In this document: one piece after another, positions 48,033 through 56,337 of the stretch
Position numbering within the stretch: the stretch's first letter is position 1
How the letters are laid out: each line of letters starts with the position of its first letter
Source of the DNA: Robertmurraya siralis
GTDB taxonomy: Bacteria > Bacillota > Bacilli > Bacillales > Cytobacillaceae
DNA: 64,000 nucleotides
Reading direction: 5' to 3'
Assembly (NCBI RefSeq): GCF_005502275.1
Contig: NZ_SWLZ01000020.1
Span: forward strand, 29,055-93,054
The notes under the pieces: generated by a model
The model's database searches: none
Seen by the model: only the letters and a program-made list of their open reading frames with translations
Told to the model about the DNA's origin: nothing
Program-made: the position numbers and the translations under genes

Positions 48033-48260
48033 TTAGCTTCGCGCTTTCTGCGCCAAACGTTGAGCATACCAAAAGCCAGCCGTTAAGGAGAAGGCATCAA
48101 TTACGATGAGCAAGAAAGAGTTAGTATAACCTTTGTAAACAGACGCCGTAATAAGCGCAACCGTTAGTATCAGCCCTATGTAGCGATTATAGGTTACTCT
48201 CGTAAATAACACGACAAGAATTCCAGGTAAAAGGAGCGCCATTACTACTTTCATTAACAC
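48033..48260 (-). CDS. csbA: General stress membrane protein CsbA
   Basis: 75 residues, two or three membrane spans (ALLLPGILVVLFTRVTYNRY, ILTVALITASVYKGY, SFLLIVIDAFSLTAGFWYA). Matches the CsbA family, known in B. subtilis as a sigma-B controlled protein of unknown role next to uvrB. Start is GTG after AAGGTG; an ATG two codons in is possible. No GTTTAA/GGGTAT sigma-B promoter of good quality was found upstream. Confidence 0.85.
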   Translation of the reverse strand: MLMKVVMALLLPGILVVLFTRVTYNRYIGLILTVALITASVYKGYTNSFLLIVIDAFSLTAGFWYAQRLAQKARS

Positions 48261-48504
48261 TATCTACACCTTCTTCACATTAAATACAAAGTTACTAAAC
48301 TAAGAATAGCTTTTTTCAATGTGATAGGCAAATAGGCGAGCAATTCAAGTAAACCTTTTGTTTTAACCGTATTCCGCAGTGAAGCTTTTATTTAAAATGA
48401 CCTTTTTCATTTTCCTAATTAAGGAGCTGTCTAAAAAGCCAGGGTAATCTTTATTTTAAGGACTTATCGGATAGCCCTATTTCCATACATGGGAAAGCTG
48501 AAGA

Positions 48505-48693
48505 TTATCTTCGACTATTCTCATAACCTGCATGCAAGTTTCGATAGAACAAATTAATCAACTCATCCAGCTCCTGACTGCAGCGGAGCGTCTCAGCACT
48601 ATGCATCCCTTTATCTTTAGCGATTTTTACTAATTTCCGTTTGTGCTCAGATATTTGTTTGAGAATTCGTTCTCCTTCCTTCAGTCGCTCCAC
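48505..48693 (-). CDS. Spo0E-like sporulation regulatory phosphatase
   Basis: 62-residue helical-hairpin protein with the family signature SQELDELI at 39-46, the motif that inserts into Spo0A~P and speeds its dephosphorylation. Chosen start is GTG, nine bases after AGGAGGAGG; the longer ATG frame has no ribosome binding site. Members delay sporulation under vegetative signals. It stands between csbA and the KaiC cluster, on the same strand. Confidence 0.8.
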   Translation of the reverse strand: MERLKEGERILKQISEHKRKLVKIAKDKGMHSAETLRCSQELDELINLFYRNLHAGYENSRR

Positions 48694-48787
48694 AACATCC
48701 GTCCTCCTCCTGAACCTTCCTGTTTTTGTTATCTTCATTTTGGAGGATGTTCATCCGTTTCGTAATCCCCTCTAATTCCCAATTCTC

Positions 48788-49027
48788 TTATTTCTCCTTT
48801 TTTAGGATACTATTCCTATTCTCTCCTATAGTGTGATAGGAACCCTCCTCTGGAAGAATGTATATAAATGTCCCACTTATTTTAAAAATTATTTTTTTCT
48901 CTATTAAAAAAGATAAATACTTGCCAATTTGGCTTTCGGTTACTCCATACTTGTTGGAGAGAACATGTGGATCCCACCCATTTTGAATATATAGAACGCA
49001 TAAACTCATAAGCAGTGAATCTTTCAT
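48788..49027 (-). CDS. Small winged-helix-like protein
   Basis: 79 residues with an HTH-like stretch (DPHVLSNKYGVTESQIGKYL, SFLIEKKIIFKISGTFIYI) and no other domain. ATG preceded by GGAGGAG; 24 further codons upstream are ignored. Similar in length and predicted fold to the 80-residue protein at 51669, though not obviously alike in sequence. Not recognised beyond that. It may be a DNA-binding partner of the KaiC/LuxR genes upstream, separated from them by a terminator and 430 bases. Confidence 0.6.
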   Translation of the reverse strand: MKDSLLMSLCVLYIQNGWDPHVLSNKYGVTESQIGKYLSFLIEKKIIFKISGTFIYILPEEGSYHTIGENRNSILKKEK

Positions 49028-49451
49028 ACTATCTCCTCCAGCTAAACTACTTCTAATTGGTAGTTTGCTTGAACCACTCGTGATAAACCATCCCACTGCC
49101 CTCCCTTTTTCTCCAATAGGAATGGAATCCTATCATGAGCACAAGGAATCCTAAATAAATTTGAAGCACCTTTTTTTCATATTCATCGCCGTTTATCCTC
49201 GGTGGTCTATGCAGGTTCCTTTAGACGTAAATACATATATAAAAATTACTCTAAAGTCACACCAAAACGAAGGCGTCTTTGGAACCATTAAGGTTCAAAT
49301 CGTTTCTGCGATGTTTTCGCTAATGCCGGGTCAAAAGAACCTTTCTTTCAATAAGGTCAGCCTACAGTGCATTTAGCTTTGGCTGCTTGCCCCAGATGCA
49401 GATCCACTCATTAAAAAGTTAGCCACTACAAACGAAAGCAAAACAACACGA
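49028..49451. other. Gene-free stretch
   Basis: No supported gene. The frames here lack ribosome binding sites and resemble no family I know. It should contain the promoter of the small winged-helix gene. Confidence 0.35.
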
Positions 49452-49483
49452 AAAAACTGCTCTGGTTTAGAACCACAGCAGTC
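49452..49483 (-). terminator. Terminator of the KaiC-LuxR operon
   Basis: Minus strand ACTGCTGTGGTT CTA AACCAGAGCAGT (one mismatch) followed by TTTTTT. About 115 bases after the LuxR-type stop codon. Confidence 0.8.
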
Positions 49484-49596
49484 AGAGTATCAACCTCATT
49501 TATAAAATTTTATTGAACAGTTTAAATGGAAGAGCGCTTTTGAAGGCGCGCAGTAACAATCATGATGAAATATCGAGCTTTTGCGCACTGCCGTTG

Positions 49597-51678
49597 TTAT
49601 TGGGGCGTATACCCCATTTGATATACTTTCGCAATCGCTTGAGAACGATCGGTAACGCCCAGCTTCTGCAAAATATTGGTCATATGGTTCTTTACTGTAT
49701 GATCACTAATAAATAGAGACTGGGCAATCTCGCGATTATTTAAGCCCTTTAATACTTGGTGGAGCACTTCCATTTCACGATTTGATAAATTCAATTTCTT
49801 CTTGATTTCTTCTTGCTCAGCTCCTAATTCCATGTCGTTTTCTTGACCAAATGGAATTTCAATTTCTGCCATATAGTTTCGCTCCTCCCACTCCACAAAT
49901 GTTTTGTAGAGGGGATCATTCTGAAGCTGCTGTTTAATTGGTTGAGCAATCTTTTCACCGACACGATCAAGAATGATAAAAAGCAACATTACTAAATCAT
50001 TTTTAACCTTTTTCCACTCCTGCGCTCGATAATAATGCTGCATGAGCTCCATCGTTTCTTTATCAGAAATGGCATCTAACAACATTTCCTGTTCATAATA
50101 AATAAGGGTACATGCATTTTCCAATGCACTAATTTCGTTTGAATCCAAGCCTATTTCTTTAGCGAACCCTGCTATTAACCTGCGCGCTTCAACACTCCGC
50201 TCATACTTCTCTGACTCATTTTTTTCTAGCAATCTAGTGAGTAGATTAACCAGTTTTTCGTCAGATTGTTGAGTTAGTTCTTTCTGCAATAAATAAATCG
50301 AAATTCCACCTGCAATACCAAGACTCGATAGAAAAGGAATATACGGTTTAACTTCATCCTTGCTGCGAATCCCTATACTAAGCACTCCGAATAATTCACT
50401 TCGAAATGTAATAGGCATTTCATATACAAGTTCCCCATTCGTTAGTTCATGGAACATCCCCTCTGTTTTTTCCACTAACTTATTGCTAAAATGCCTTTTT
50501 CCAAGGTCACGGCCGTATTGACTTAATTGCTCGTTTTTCATTCCTCGTGATAAAAGAGAGAGTTTATTCTGTACCTGAATTTCCTTAAAAAGTACGGATG
50601 CAAAGGAACCCGATAAAATATTCATACCCATATCAATTAAAATATAGAGGACTCTTTTCACATTATTCACTTTTGTCATCACACTGAAAATTTCATTGAA
50701 AGTGGATAATTGTAAAAAATGATGATTAGAACTTTCTTTTAAGCTTTGTTGGACCATAAAAACACCGATAAAAGAAGCCAGTATACTAATGTCAACAGGA
50801 TCAAACAATTCCTCTTCTTTTTCACTGCCCCCAAATAAAAGCCCCTTCGTTTGATTACCTACTTTAATTGGCTGGCAAAACAAACTTCTTGGAGATAAAC
50901 CGTATTTTCTATATGTGACCAGCCGCGGGTCCTCTTGAATATGCGTCCAATACGAGTATTCTTCTGTCATGATAACTTGTCCTAAAAAACCTTCTCCTAA
51001 TGCTACCTCAATCCCTAAAACCCTATCCATACTCTGACCGGCGAAGTGTTGGATCAGGTACCTCTCTTCTTCTTTATGGACTGCAATGCCCACAAAACTC
51101 AAATCCGGGTTTAAATTCTTAAATTGCTGAATCAATACATCCAGGTTAAATCTTTCATCCGTAATGTTTTCAACAGCCCATTTTGCATTTAAGATTTTAT
51201 TTTGAAAAGCATCCACATATACCTGATTTTGATAGAGCGATTGAATTGAACTCGAAAGTTGCTGAAAGGTGGCAAGAATCCTTGCTTTTTCATCATTCGA
51301 AACAACTTTAACCGATTGTAAATTATGTAAGAAAACCGCTCCCTCTTTGTGCTCTTGAAGATATTTTTTTAAGGCATCAAAAATCTCATCCTCTACAAGC
51401 ATTCCTCCTATTAAGTATAACCGCTCCTGACTGTTCGTAATTATCGGTGCCGCTAGCACCTTTAATCCTGGCAAGACATCGACATAGATCGTACTTTTTA
51501 TTTTTGTGAGAGCAGGAATGCTTGCAATCATCTGCTGCGCTAAAAATTCCTCGTTGCCATTTTTCGGGTAGGAGATCTTTGTTTTTAATAATCGCTTCTC
51601 ATCGACCAGTACAACCATTAAATCAAGTAAGTGAGCATATCCATCTTGAAGGTTTTGAAGAGTCTTTTCTACTCCCAT
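49597..51678 (-). CDS. GAF-domain regulator with LuxR-type HTH
   Basis: 693 residues, soluble. N-terminal sensory region (about 1-150), a GAF domain about 165-305 (LSFVGIAVHKEEERYLIQHF, GEGFLGQVIMTEEYSYW, PIKVGNQTKGLLFGG), a second GAF-like domain about 325-465 (ELFGVLSIGIRSKDE), a helical region about 480-620 that resembles an HD-GYP core (RSVEARRLIAGFAKEIGL) but has YY where HD metal ligands belong, and LuxR HTH about 632-690 (LSNREMEVLHQVLKGLNNRE). Starts inside the upstream wHTH gene (10-base overlap), so translation is coupled. Ligand and target unknown. Confidence 0.82.
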   Translation of the reverse strand: MGVEKTLQNLQDGYAHLLDLMVVLVDEKRLLKTKISYPKNGNEEFLAQQMIASIPALTKIKSTIYVDVLPGLKVLAAPIITNSQERLYLIGGMLVEDEIFDALKKYLQEHKEGAVFLHNLQSVKVVSNDEKARILATFQQLSSSIQSLYQNQVYVDAFQNKILNAKWAVENITDERFNLDVLIQQFKNLNPDLSFVGIAVHKEEERYLIQHFAGQSMDRVLGIEVALGEGFLGQVIMTEEYSYWTHIQEDPRLVTYRKYGLSPRSLFCQPIKVGNQTKGLLFGGSEKEEELFDPVDISILASFIGVFMVQQSLKESSNHHFLQLSTFNEIFSVMTKVNNVKRVLYILIDMGMNILSGSFASVLFKEIQVQNKLSLLSRGMKNEQLSQYGRDLGKRHFSNKLVEKTEGMFHELTNGELVYEMPITFRSELFGVLSIGIRSKDEVKPYIPFLSSLGIAGGISIYLLQKELTQQSDEKLVNLLTRLLEKNESEKYERSVEARRLIAGFAKEIGLDSNEISALENACTLIYYEQEMLLDAISDKETMELMQHYYRAQEWKKVKNDLVMLLFIILDRVGEKIAQPIKQQLQNDPLYKTFVEWEERNYMAEIEIPFGQENDMELGAEQEEIKKKLNLSNREMEVLHQVLKGLNNREIAQSLFISDHTVKNHMTNILQKLGVTDRSQAIAKVYQMGYTPQ

Positions 51679-51911
51679 ATGAATTCCCTCGGAATTTGAA
51701 AATTATCAGGTTGAACATAACGATAGATGGCTTGCTCACCGTCACCTATTTTTTCAAGAATGGAATCGGTTACTAAATGCTCTAATATAAGTACCAATTC
51801 CGCTGTTTTTCTTCCCAATCTCAAGGCCAGTCCCTCAGCTGTTTCCAATGTATAAGGATTTTCTTCGAAAAATAGAGTACACTCCACTTTCAGGGGATTA
51901 AACTGTAACAT
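51669..51911 (-). CDS. Small winged-helix protein in the KaiC operon
   Basis: 80 residues: ETAEGLALRLGRKTAELVLILEHLVTDSILEKIG (quoted in part: GLALRLGRKTAELVLILEHL) then a wing AIYRYVQPD. Predicted DNA- or protein-binding HTH. ATG after GGAGGGGGGACCAG. Sits 14 bases after the KaiC-type gene and overlaps the LuxR-type gene. Not recognised as a named family. Confidence 0.7.
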   Translation of the reverse strand: MLQFNPLKVECTLFFEENPYTLETAEGLALRLGRKTAELVLILEHLVTDSILEKIGDGEQAIYRYVQPDNFQIPREFIWE

Positions 51912-51925
51912 CTGGTCCCCCCCTC

Positions 51926-53353
51926 CTATATTAGATTAATAAATGGTTTTTTATTTATATTTTCGACAAGCAATGGAGATGACATTTTTCCTAATGGTGA
52001 TTTTAAGAGCTGGACGTATTGGTAGCTTCCTTCTACCCACGTTTTGATGACTCCATTTGAGGTGCGCTCGACAAAACTAGATAATTGCGGACCTAATTCT
52101 GTAAAGTTTGACAATGATAGAACACTAAAACCAGCTGAATTAAGTCTTGATATTTCCTCCGCATAAAATGTTTCGAGAAAGGCTTTCCCCCTCTGAGAAA
52201 CAATCGTGTTTAAATCATAATAAACAAACCATTTCTCCTCAGGATTTAAGGTTGAATGAGTAAATGGCTCAAGACCATTGACAATTATTTTTCGATACTC
52301 ATCATTGTCTAAGTTGGACACGTCAATAATTGCCCCTTCAAAGCCTGGTGGAGAAGGGCGATTATAATGTTCGATAAAGAAGATCTTCTTTTTTTCCACG
52401 TATTCTTTTAAATTTACTCCGTACAGCTCATATAAAAATTCTATATCATTAATTGTCGAAAGACTCGATAATAAAATGATTAAACTCTCGCCTGCTAAAA
52501 GGCGATTTACTGCGATCGAAGCTGCTAAATATTTGTAGTTCGCCTTACTATTCGTATCTATTATAAAAGCAGAACCATGTGGGATCCCCCCGTCCAATAG
52601 TTGATCAAGCTTGGCAATGCCTGTTGTAACCGTATTTGATTCATATAAATGCGATTTATCCTCTACCATGGAAAAGGCAGGTAACAGTTGAATTCCCTCA
52701 TCAGTGATCCGATAAATATGCTCACCCTCGACAATTTTCCGCCCTCTCATTTTTAACACTTCAAGTGTTCGCTGGCGGTAATGCTCCTTGAAGTCTTTTA
52801 AAGATAAACGTATAACGCCGTCAACCACATAATTAATATAGGAAACTTCCGGATCAATTGCTGCTGTCTGCTCCTGTATTAACAATGCCGTTAAATTAAA
52901 CTTTCTTAAAATATTGCGAAGCTTATAGAGTGTTTTCCTTTTTATTTCAACGCTATCGTCCCCTATCTGAAACAAGCTAATACTATCAATCACAATTCGC
53001 TTGCAATCCATCTCCTGAATCATTTGCTCAAAGAGTCCATTTTGCCTTTCCATTTGCTCTAACAACACCTGTGGTGATATACAGAGGACTCTCAGTTTAT
53101 TTTCACGTTCTAGCGCAGGAATATCCCACCCAAACGCTTTCATTTCTTTATATAATTGACCAGGTAGTTCTTCAAAGGTTATATATATTCCTGGCTCATC
53201 GTATTGAACAGCACCATTATAGAGAAATTGCATACTTAAATTGGTCTTCCCAGTTCCGGGTAATCCTTCTATTAAAATCGAAGCACCTGCTGGAAATCCG
53301 CCGTTAAGCAGAAAGTCAAGTCCGTGAATACCTGTTGAAGTATATTGACTCAT
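51926..53353 (-). CDS. KaiC-type RecA-family ATPase with degenerate second domain
   Basis: 475 residues, two KaiC-like domains. Domain 1: Walker A GLPGTGKTN (30-38), catalytic E61-E62 (TFEELPG), Walker B RIVIDSIS with D123, and the KaiC KMRG loop (LEVLKMRGRKI, 198-208). Domain 2 (about 244-475) keeps the entry TGIAKLDQLLDGGIPHG but its P-loop reads IDTNSKANY, without GK[ST], so it should not bind ATP as usual. No kaiA or kaiB in the window; circadian function is not implied. Such ATPases often act as signalling hubs with HTH partners, which is the arrangement here. Confidence 0.88.
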   Translation of the reverse strand: MSQYTSTGIHGLDFLLNGGFPAGASILIEGLPGTGKTNLSMQFLYNGAVQYDEPGIYITFEELPGQLYKEMKAFGWDIPALERENKLRVLCISPQVLLEQMERQNGLFEQMIQEMDCKRIVIDSISLFQIGDDSVEIKRKTLYKLRNILRKFNLTALLIQEQTAAIDPEVSYINYVVDGVIRLSLKDFKEHYRQRTLEVLKMRGRKIVEGEHIYRITDEGIQLLPAFSMVEDKSHLYESNTVTTGIAKLDQLLDGGIPHGSAFIIDTNSKANYKYLAASIAVNRLLAGESLIILLSSLSTINDIEFLYELYGVNLKEYVEKKKIFFIEHYNRPSPPGFEGAIIDVSNLDNDEYRKIIVNGLEPFTHSTLNPEEKWFVYYDLNTIVSQRGKAFLETFYAEEISRLNSAGFSVLSLSNFTELGPQLSSFVERTSNGVIKTWVEGSYQYVQLLKSPLGKMSSPLLVENINKKPFINLI

Positions 53354-53596
53354 CTATTTCTCCCCCTTGCTTCCTATTTTTAAAATTCTGAATATTCATC
53401 TCCTAAAAGGATTTATGAAGAACGATATAAAACTATTATACCTGCTTGAGAAGACCTATTAAATACTTTTGTGAAAAAGTGTAAACATGTCGATTAAATT
53501 GGTAAAACTAAAATAAATTCCTTGTCTATTTCAGAACAAAGGCTCAATAAAACTGAAAATTTCGGAGGATGCTCGTCAAACTTCCTTGTCGCTGAC

Positions 53597-53805
53597 ACTC
53601 CTGTGGGGGACCGATTAAACCGGTAGGGTAGTCACTTCCTCGTGCTTCAGGTCGAATAGGAGCGGCATTAAACACGAAGCTGCCCCGTTGTCTCTTCTTT
53701 CCCGGTCGAATAGAAGCCTCATTCGAGATAAAGCAATGACGCTTCCTTGCAATTCCGGTTGAATCGCAGAAGGATTAGACACGAGGCACACTCACCTCCC
53801 CCAGT
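53597..53805. repeat. Degenerate tandem repeat, about 53-bp unit
   Basis: GGTCGAATAGGAG (53650), GGTCGAATAGAAG (53704) and GGTTGAATCGCAG (53757) recur at 53-54 bp; a more diverged copy (GACCGATTAAACCGG) lies near 53604. ACACGAAGC/ACACGAGGC follow in two units. Lies between the KaiC promoter side and the chemoreceptor terminator; no coding frame. Confidence 0.55.
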
Positions 53806-53992
53806 TGTAACTCTACTTCCCTCCAAGAGTTAAGCTCCTTTCACTTCAATCAACTAGATTGCGAGCTTTTAAGCAAGAGGCATTAAGCAGCGCCTGCAGT
53901 AAATTTGTTTTTTAGACAGTATCATGCTTTTCCTTTGCATTCAATTGACTTTTGACAACGCATATCTGTTCTCTCACTCATATTTGCATAGC

Positions 53993-54025
53993 AAAAAGGC
54001 TGTAGACCACCTCTTTGTCTACAGC
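53993..54025 (-). terminator. Terminator of the chemoreceptor gene
   Basis: Minus strand GCTGTAGAC AAAGAGGTG GTCTACAGC followed by CTTTTTGC, starting 17 bases after the stop. Confidence 0.85.
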
Positions 54026-54041
54026 TCCTTGCTCTTACGAT

Positions 54042-56024
54042 TTAATATTTATAGTTTTTAATAAGCTCTTGCAACTCTTCTGCCATTTTAGCCAATGACT
54101 TCGCTGATAATGAAATCTCTTCCATTGACGCCAATTGTTCTTCTGTTGAAGCAGCTACTTCCTCAGAAGTTGCCGCATTGCTTTTTGCAAAATCAGCAAT
54201 TTCCTTTGCAACAACATCAATTTCTTGAAGACCTGCAGACATCTCCTCAGCAGTGTAAGAAATTGATTCCATCTGTGGAGTAATATCTTTCATGCTCGCT
54301 AAAATTTCATGAAACTTTCGAATCGCTTCAACAGAAACGTTTAATCCCTGTTTTACATCTTCTGTCACATGGGACATTTGTTGAACGGTCGTTTCAGTAT
54401 CCTGCTGGATGGCTTGAATAAGCTCCGCTATTTGCTGGGCCGATACTTGTGATTGCTCAGCAAGTTTCCTTACTTCATCCGCTACAACTGCAAATCCCTT
54501 GCCCGCTTCCCCTGCTCTTGCGGCCTCGATCGCTGCATTTAAAGCAAGGAGATTAGTTTGATCAGCGATTCCTGTAATCACCTCTAAAATCGTTCCAATT
54601 TCATCTGAACGTTGAGATAAGAGCTTAATAATTTCATTTGACTCCTGCACAGAAGCGTCAATCGATCTCATTTGCTCCATCGTTTTGTTCACCGATTGAC
54701 CTCCTTCTTCCGCTTTTTCGGTTGTTGTTTTTGTTAACTCCGTTACTGCGGAAGAACTTTGAGCAATTTGTACCGAGCCTTGAGAAATTTCATTAATCGC
54801 TTCAACAGTTGCATCAATCGATTCAGTTTGTTGCTCCGCTCCACTTGCAACTCCGACTATCGCTTTCGCTACCTGATCGGTCGCTTGGCTTGTCTGATCG
54901 GAGCTCGCCATTAACTGATCAGCTGAAGAAGCTAAATGTACAGAGCTTTCTTCTAATTTTTTCAATAAATCACGTAAATTCTCTTGCATGTCGCTAAAGG
55001 AATGAGCTAGTTCGCTAATTTCATCATTCCCTTTCGCTTCAATCGTTTCTGTTAGATCCCCTTCGCCAATTTTAGTAGCTTTCAACTGCAAATCTTTTAA
55101 TCTCTTCGTTATTGAGCGCACGACTATGAAGACTATTATTAGCCCTAAAATAACAGATATCACTTGTACAATTAAAGAATTAGTTCGAATTGACTGAGCA
55201 GCACCTTGTATTTCTTGTTCAAAAAATGTACCTGCTATTTTCCAACCAGTCGTTTCATTCGTAACAAACGTCATTTCCATCTTTTTACCGTCACGCACAT
55301 ACCCAAAACTACCCGTTTCGGCGTCATAAAGTTGACTGTAAAACGCTTCTTCTGCCGGTGCTCCTACTTCCTCATGCGGGCTTAAAATATAGTGTTGATT
55401 TGAATCTAATAATAGGGCGTATCCCTCTTTCCCTATGACGACTCCTTCTACTATTTCTTGCATCGTTTGAACATCAATATCCATTCCAAAAACGCCTGAG
55501 CCATCCTCTAATGTATGAGCAATTGAAACAACCATCCCACCTGTTGCTGCATCAACATAAGGCGACGTAATCACTGTATTTCCTTTATTAGCTTCCGCAT
55601 CTGTATACCAGGAACGGGTTCTAGGATCAAAATCAGCCGGTAAATCAAGTTCCGGATACGTAATCATCGTTCCATCTGAAGTTCCTACATATACTACCAT
55701 TACCTCAGGATGGGTATCTGCATACTGCTTTAGCTTCATCATTAATTCTGACGAATCACTCACGTCTTCATAAAGCTCCGACTTCACTTGCTGTGAAAAA
55801 TATTGTGCATCATGCAGCTTTGGAGAGAAAGTATAATCAATATTGGAATTCAGTAAAGATACACTTCTCTTAGCCCCTTCAAATAATTCTTGACCAATCT
55901 CCCTTTCTGCACTTTGATAAGAAATCATACTGACAACAAAGGTCGGAACGATCAAAAAGACTAAAAAAATAATATAAAGTTTACTACTTAAGCTCAGTCT
56001 CCACTTTGCGGCAATTTTCTTCAT
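54042..56024 (-). CDS. Methyl-accepting chemotaxis protein with dCache domain
   Basis: 660 residues. TM1 about 14-35, double-Cache extracytoplasmic domain about 38-280, TM2 about 283-305, HAMP about 306-358, and signalling hairpin with tip [20 protein letters not shown]. The Cache part has [12 protein letters not shown] and [10 protein letters not shown], the RxWY...Y.D pattern of amino-acid-sensing dCache_1 domains such as B. subtilis McpB/McpC, so an amino acid ligand is likely. Preceded by a sigma-D-like promoter, as usual for motility genes. Confidence 0.92.
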   Translation of the reverse strand: MKKIAAKWRLSLSSKLYIIFLVFLIVPTFVVSMISYQSAEREIGQELFEGAKRSVSLLNSNIDYTFSPKLHDAQYFSQQVKSELYEDVSDSSELMMKLKQYADTHPEVMVVYVGTSDGTMITYPELDLPADFDPRTRSWYTDAEANKGNTVITSPYVDAATGGMVVSIAHTLEDGSGVFGMDIDVQTMQEIVEGVVIGKEGYALLLDSNQHYILSPHEEVGAPAEEAFYSQLYDAETGSFGYVRDGKKMEMTFVTNETTGWKIAGTFFEQEIQGAAQSIRTNSLIVQVISVILGLIIVFIVVRSITKRLKDLQLKATKIGEGDLTETIEAKGNDEISELAHSFSDMQENLRDLLKKLEESSVHLASSADQLMASSDQTSQATDQVAKAIVGVASGAEQQTESIDATVEAINEISQGSVQIAQSSSAVTELTKTTTEKAEEGGQSVNKTMEQMRSIDASVQESNEIIKLLSQRSDEIGTILEVITGIADQTNLLALNAAIEAARAGEAGKGFAVVADEVRKLAEQSQVSAQQIAELIQAIQQDTETTVQQMSHVTEDVKQGLNVSVEAIRKFHEILASMKDITPQMESISYTAEEMSAGLQEIDVVAKEIADFAKSNAATSEEVAASTEEQLASMEEISLSAKSLAKMAEELQELIKNYKY

Positions 56025-56145
56025 CTGTCTCTACTCCTTCTATTTGTGGAATTTGAATCATTTCTTACTGCCCGTCTCAAATATAGTACAAATTTCATAG
56101 ATGCCAGTAAAGAGCTTTGCAAAATCAATCCATATATTAAGAATT

Positions 56146-56171
56146 ATATCGGCACAAAAGGGAAACTTATA
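56146..56171 (-). promoter_or_regulatory. Probable sigma-D promoter of the chemoreceptor
   Basis: Minus strand GCCGATAT (56153-56146) is a full -10 match; TATA (56171-56168) stands in for TAAA after a 14-base spacer. The leader to the start codon is about 115 bases. Confidence 0.65.
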
Positions 56172-56337
56172 TAGGGAATACTCTACTAAAATATGAACTT
56201 TTCTATCATTTTTACTAATTCTCAATTTAAAGCGATTACAATTTCAAAAATTTGTTTGGTGGGTATTTATTCCTGCTCATGAAACTTTTTTCCTCGACAA
56301 ATCGTAAAATAATAAAGAAAGTAGGTGAGCATTTCCA

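Noticed and set aside
48420..48480. Insertion-sequence end or terminator after the Spo0E-like gene (GGAGCTGTCTAAAAAGCC)
   Set aside because: Arms do not pair well and no transposase remnant is present.
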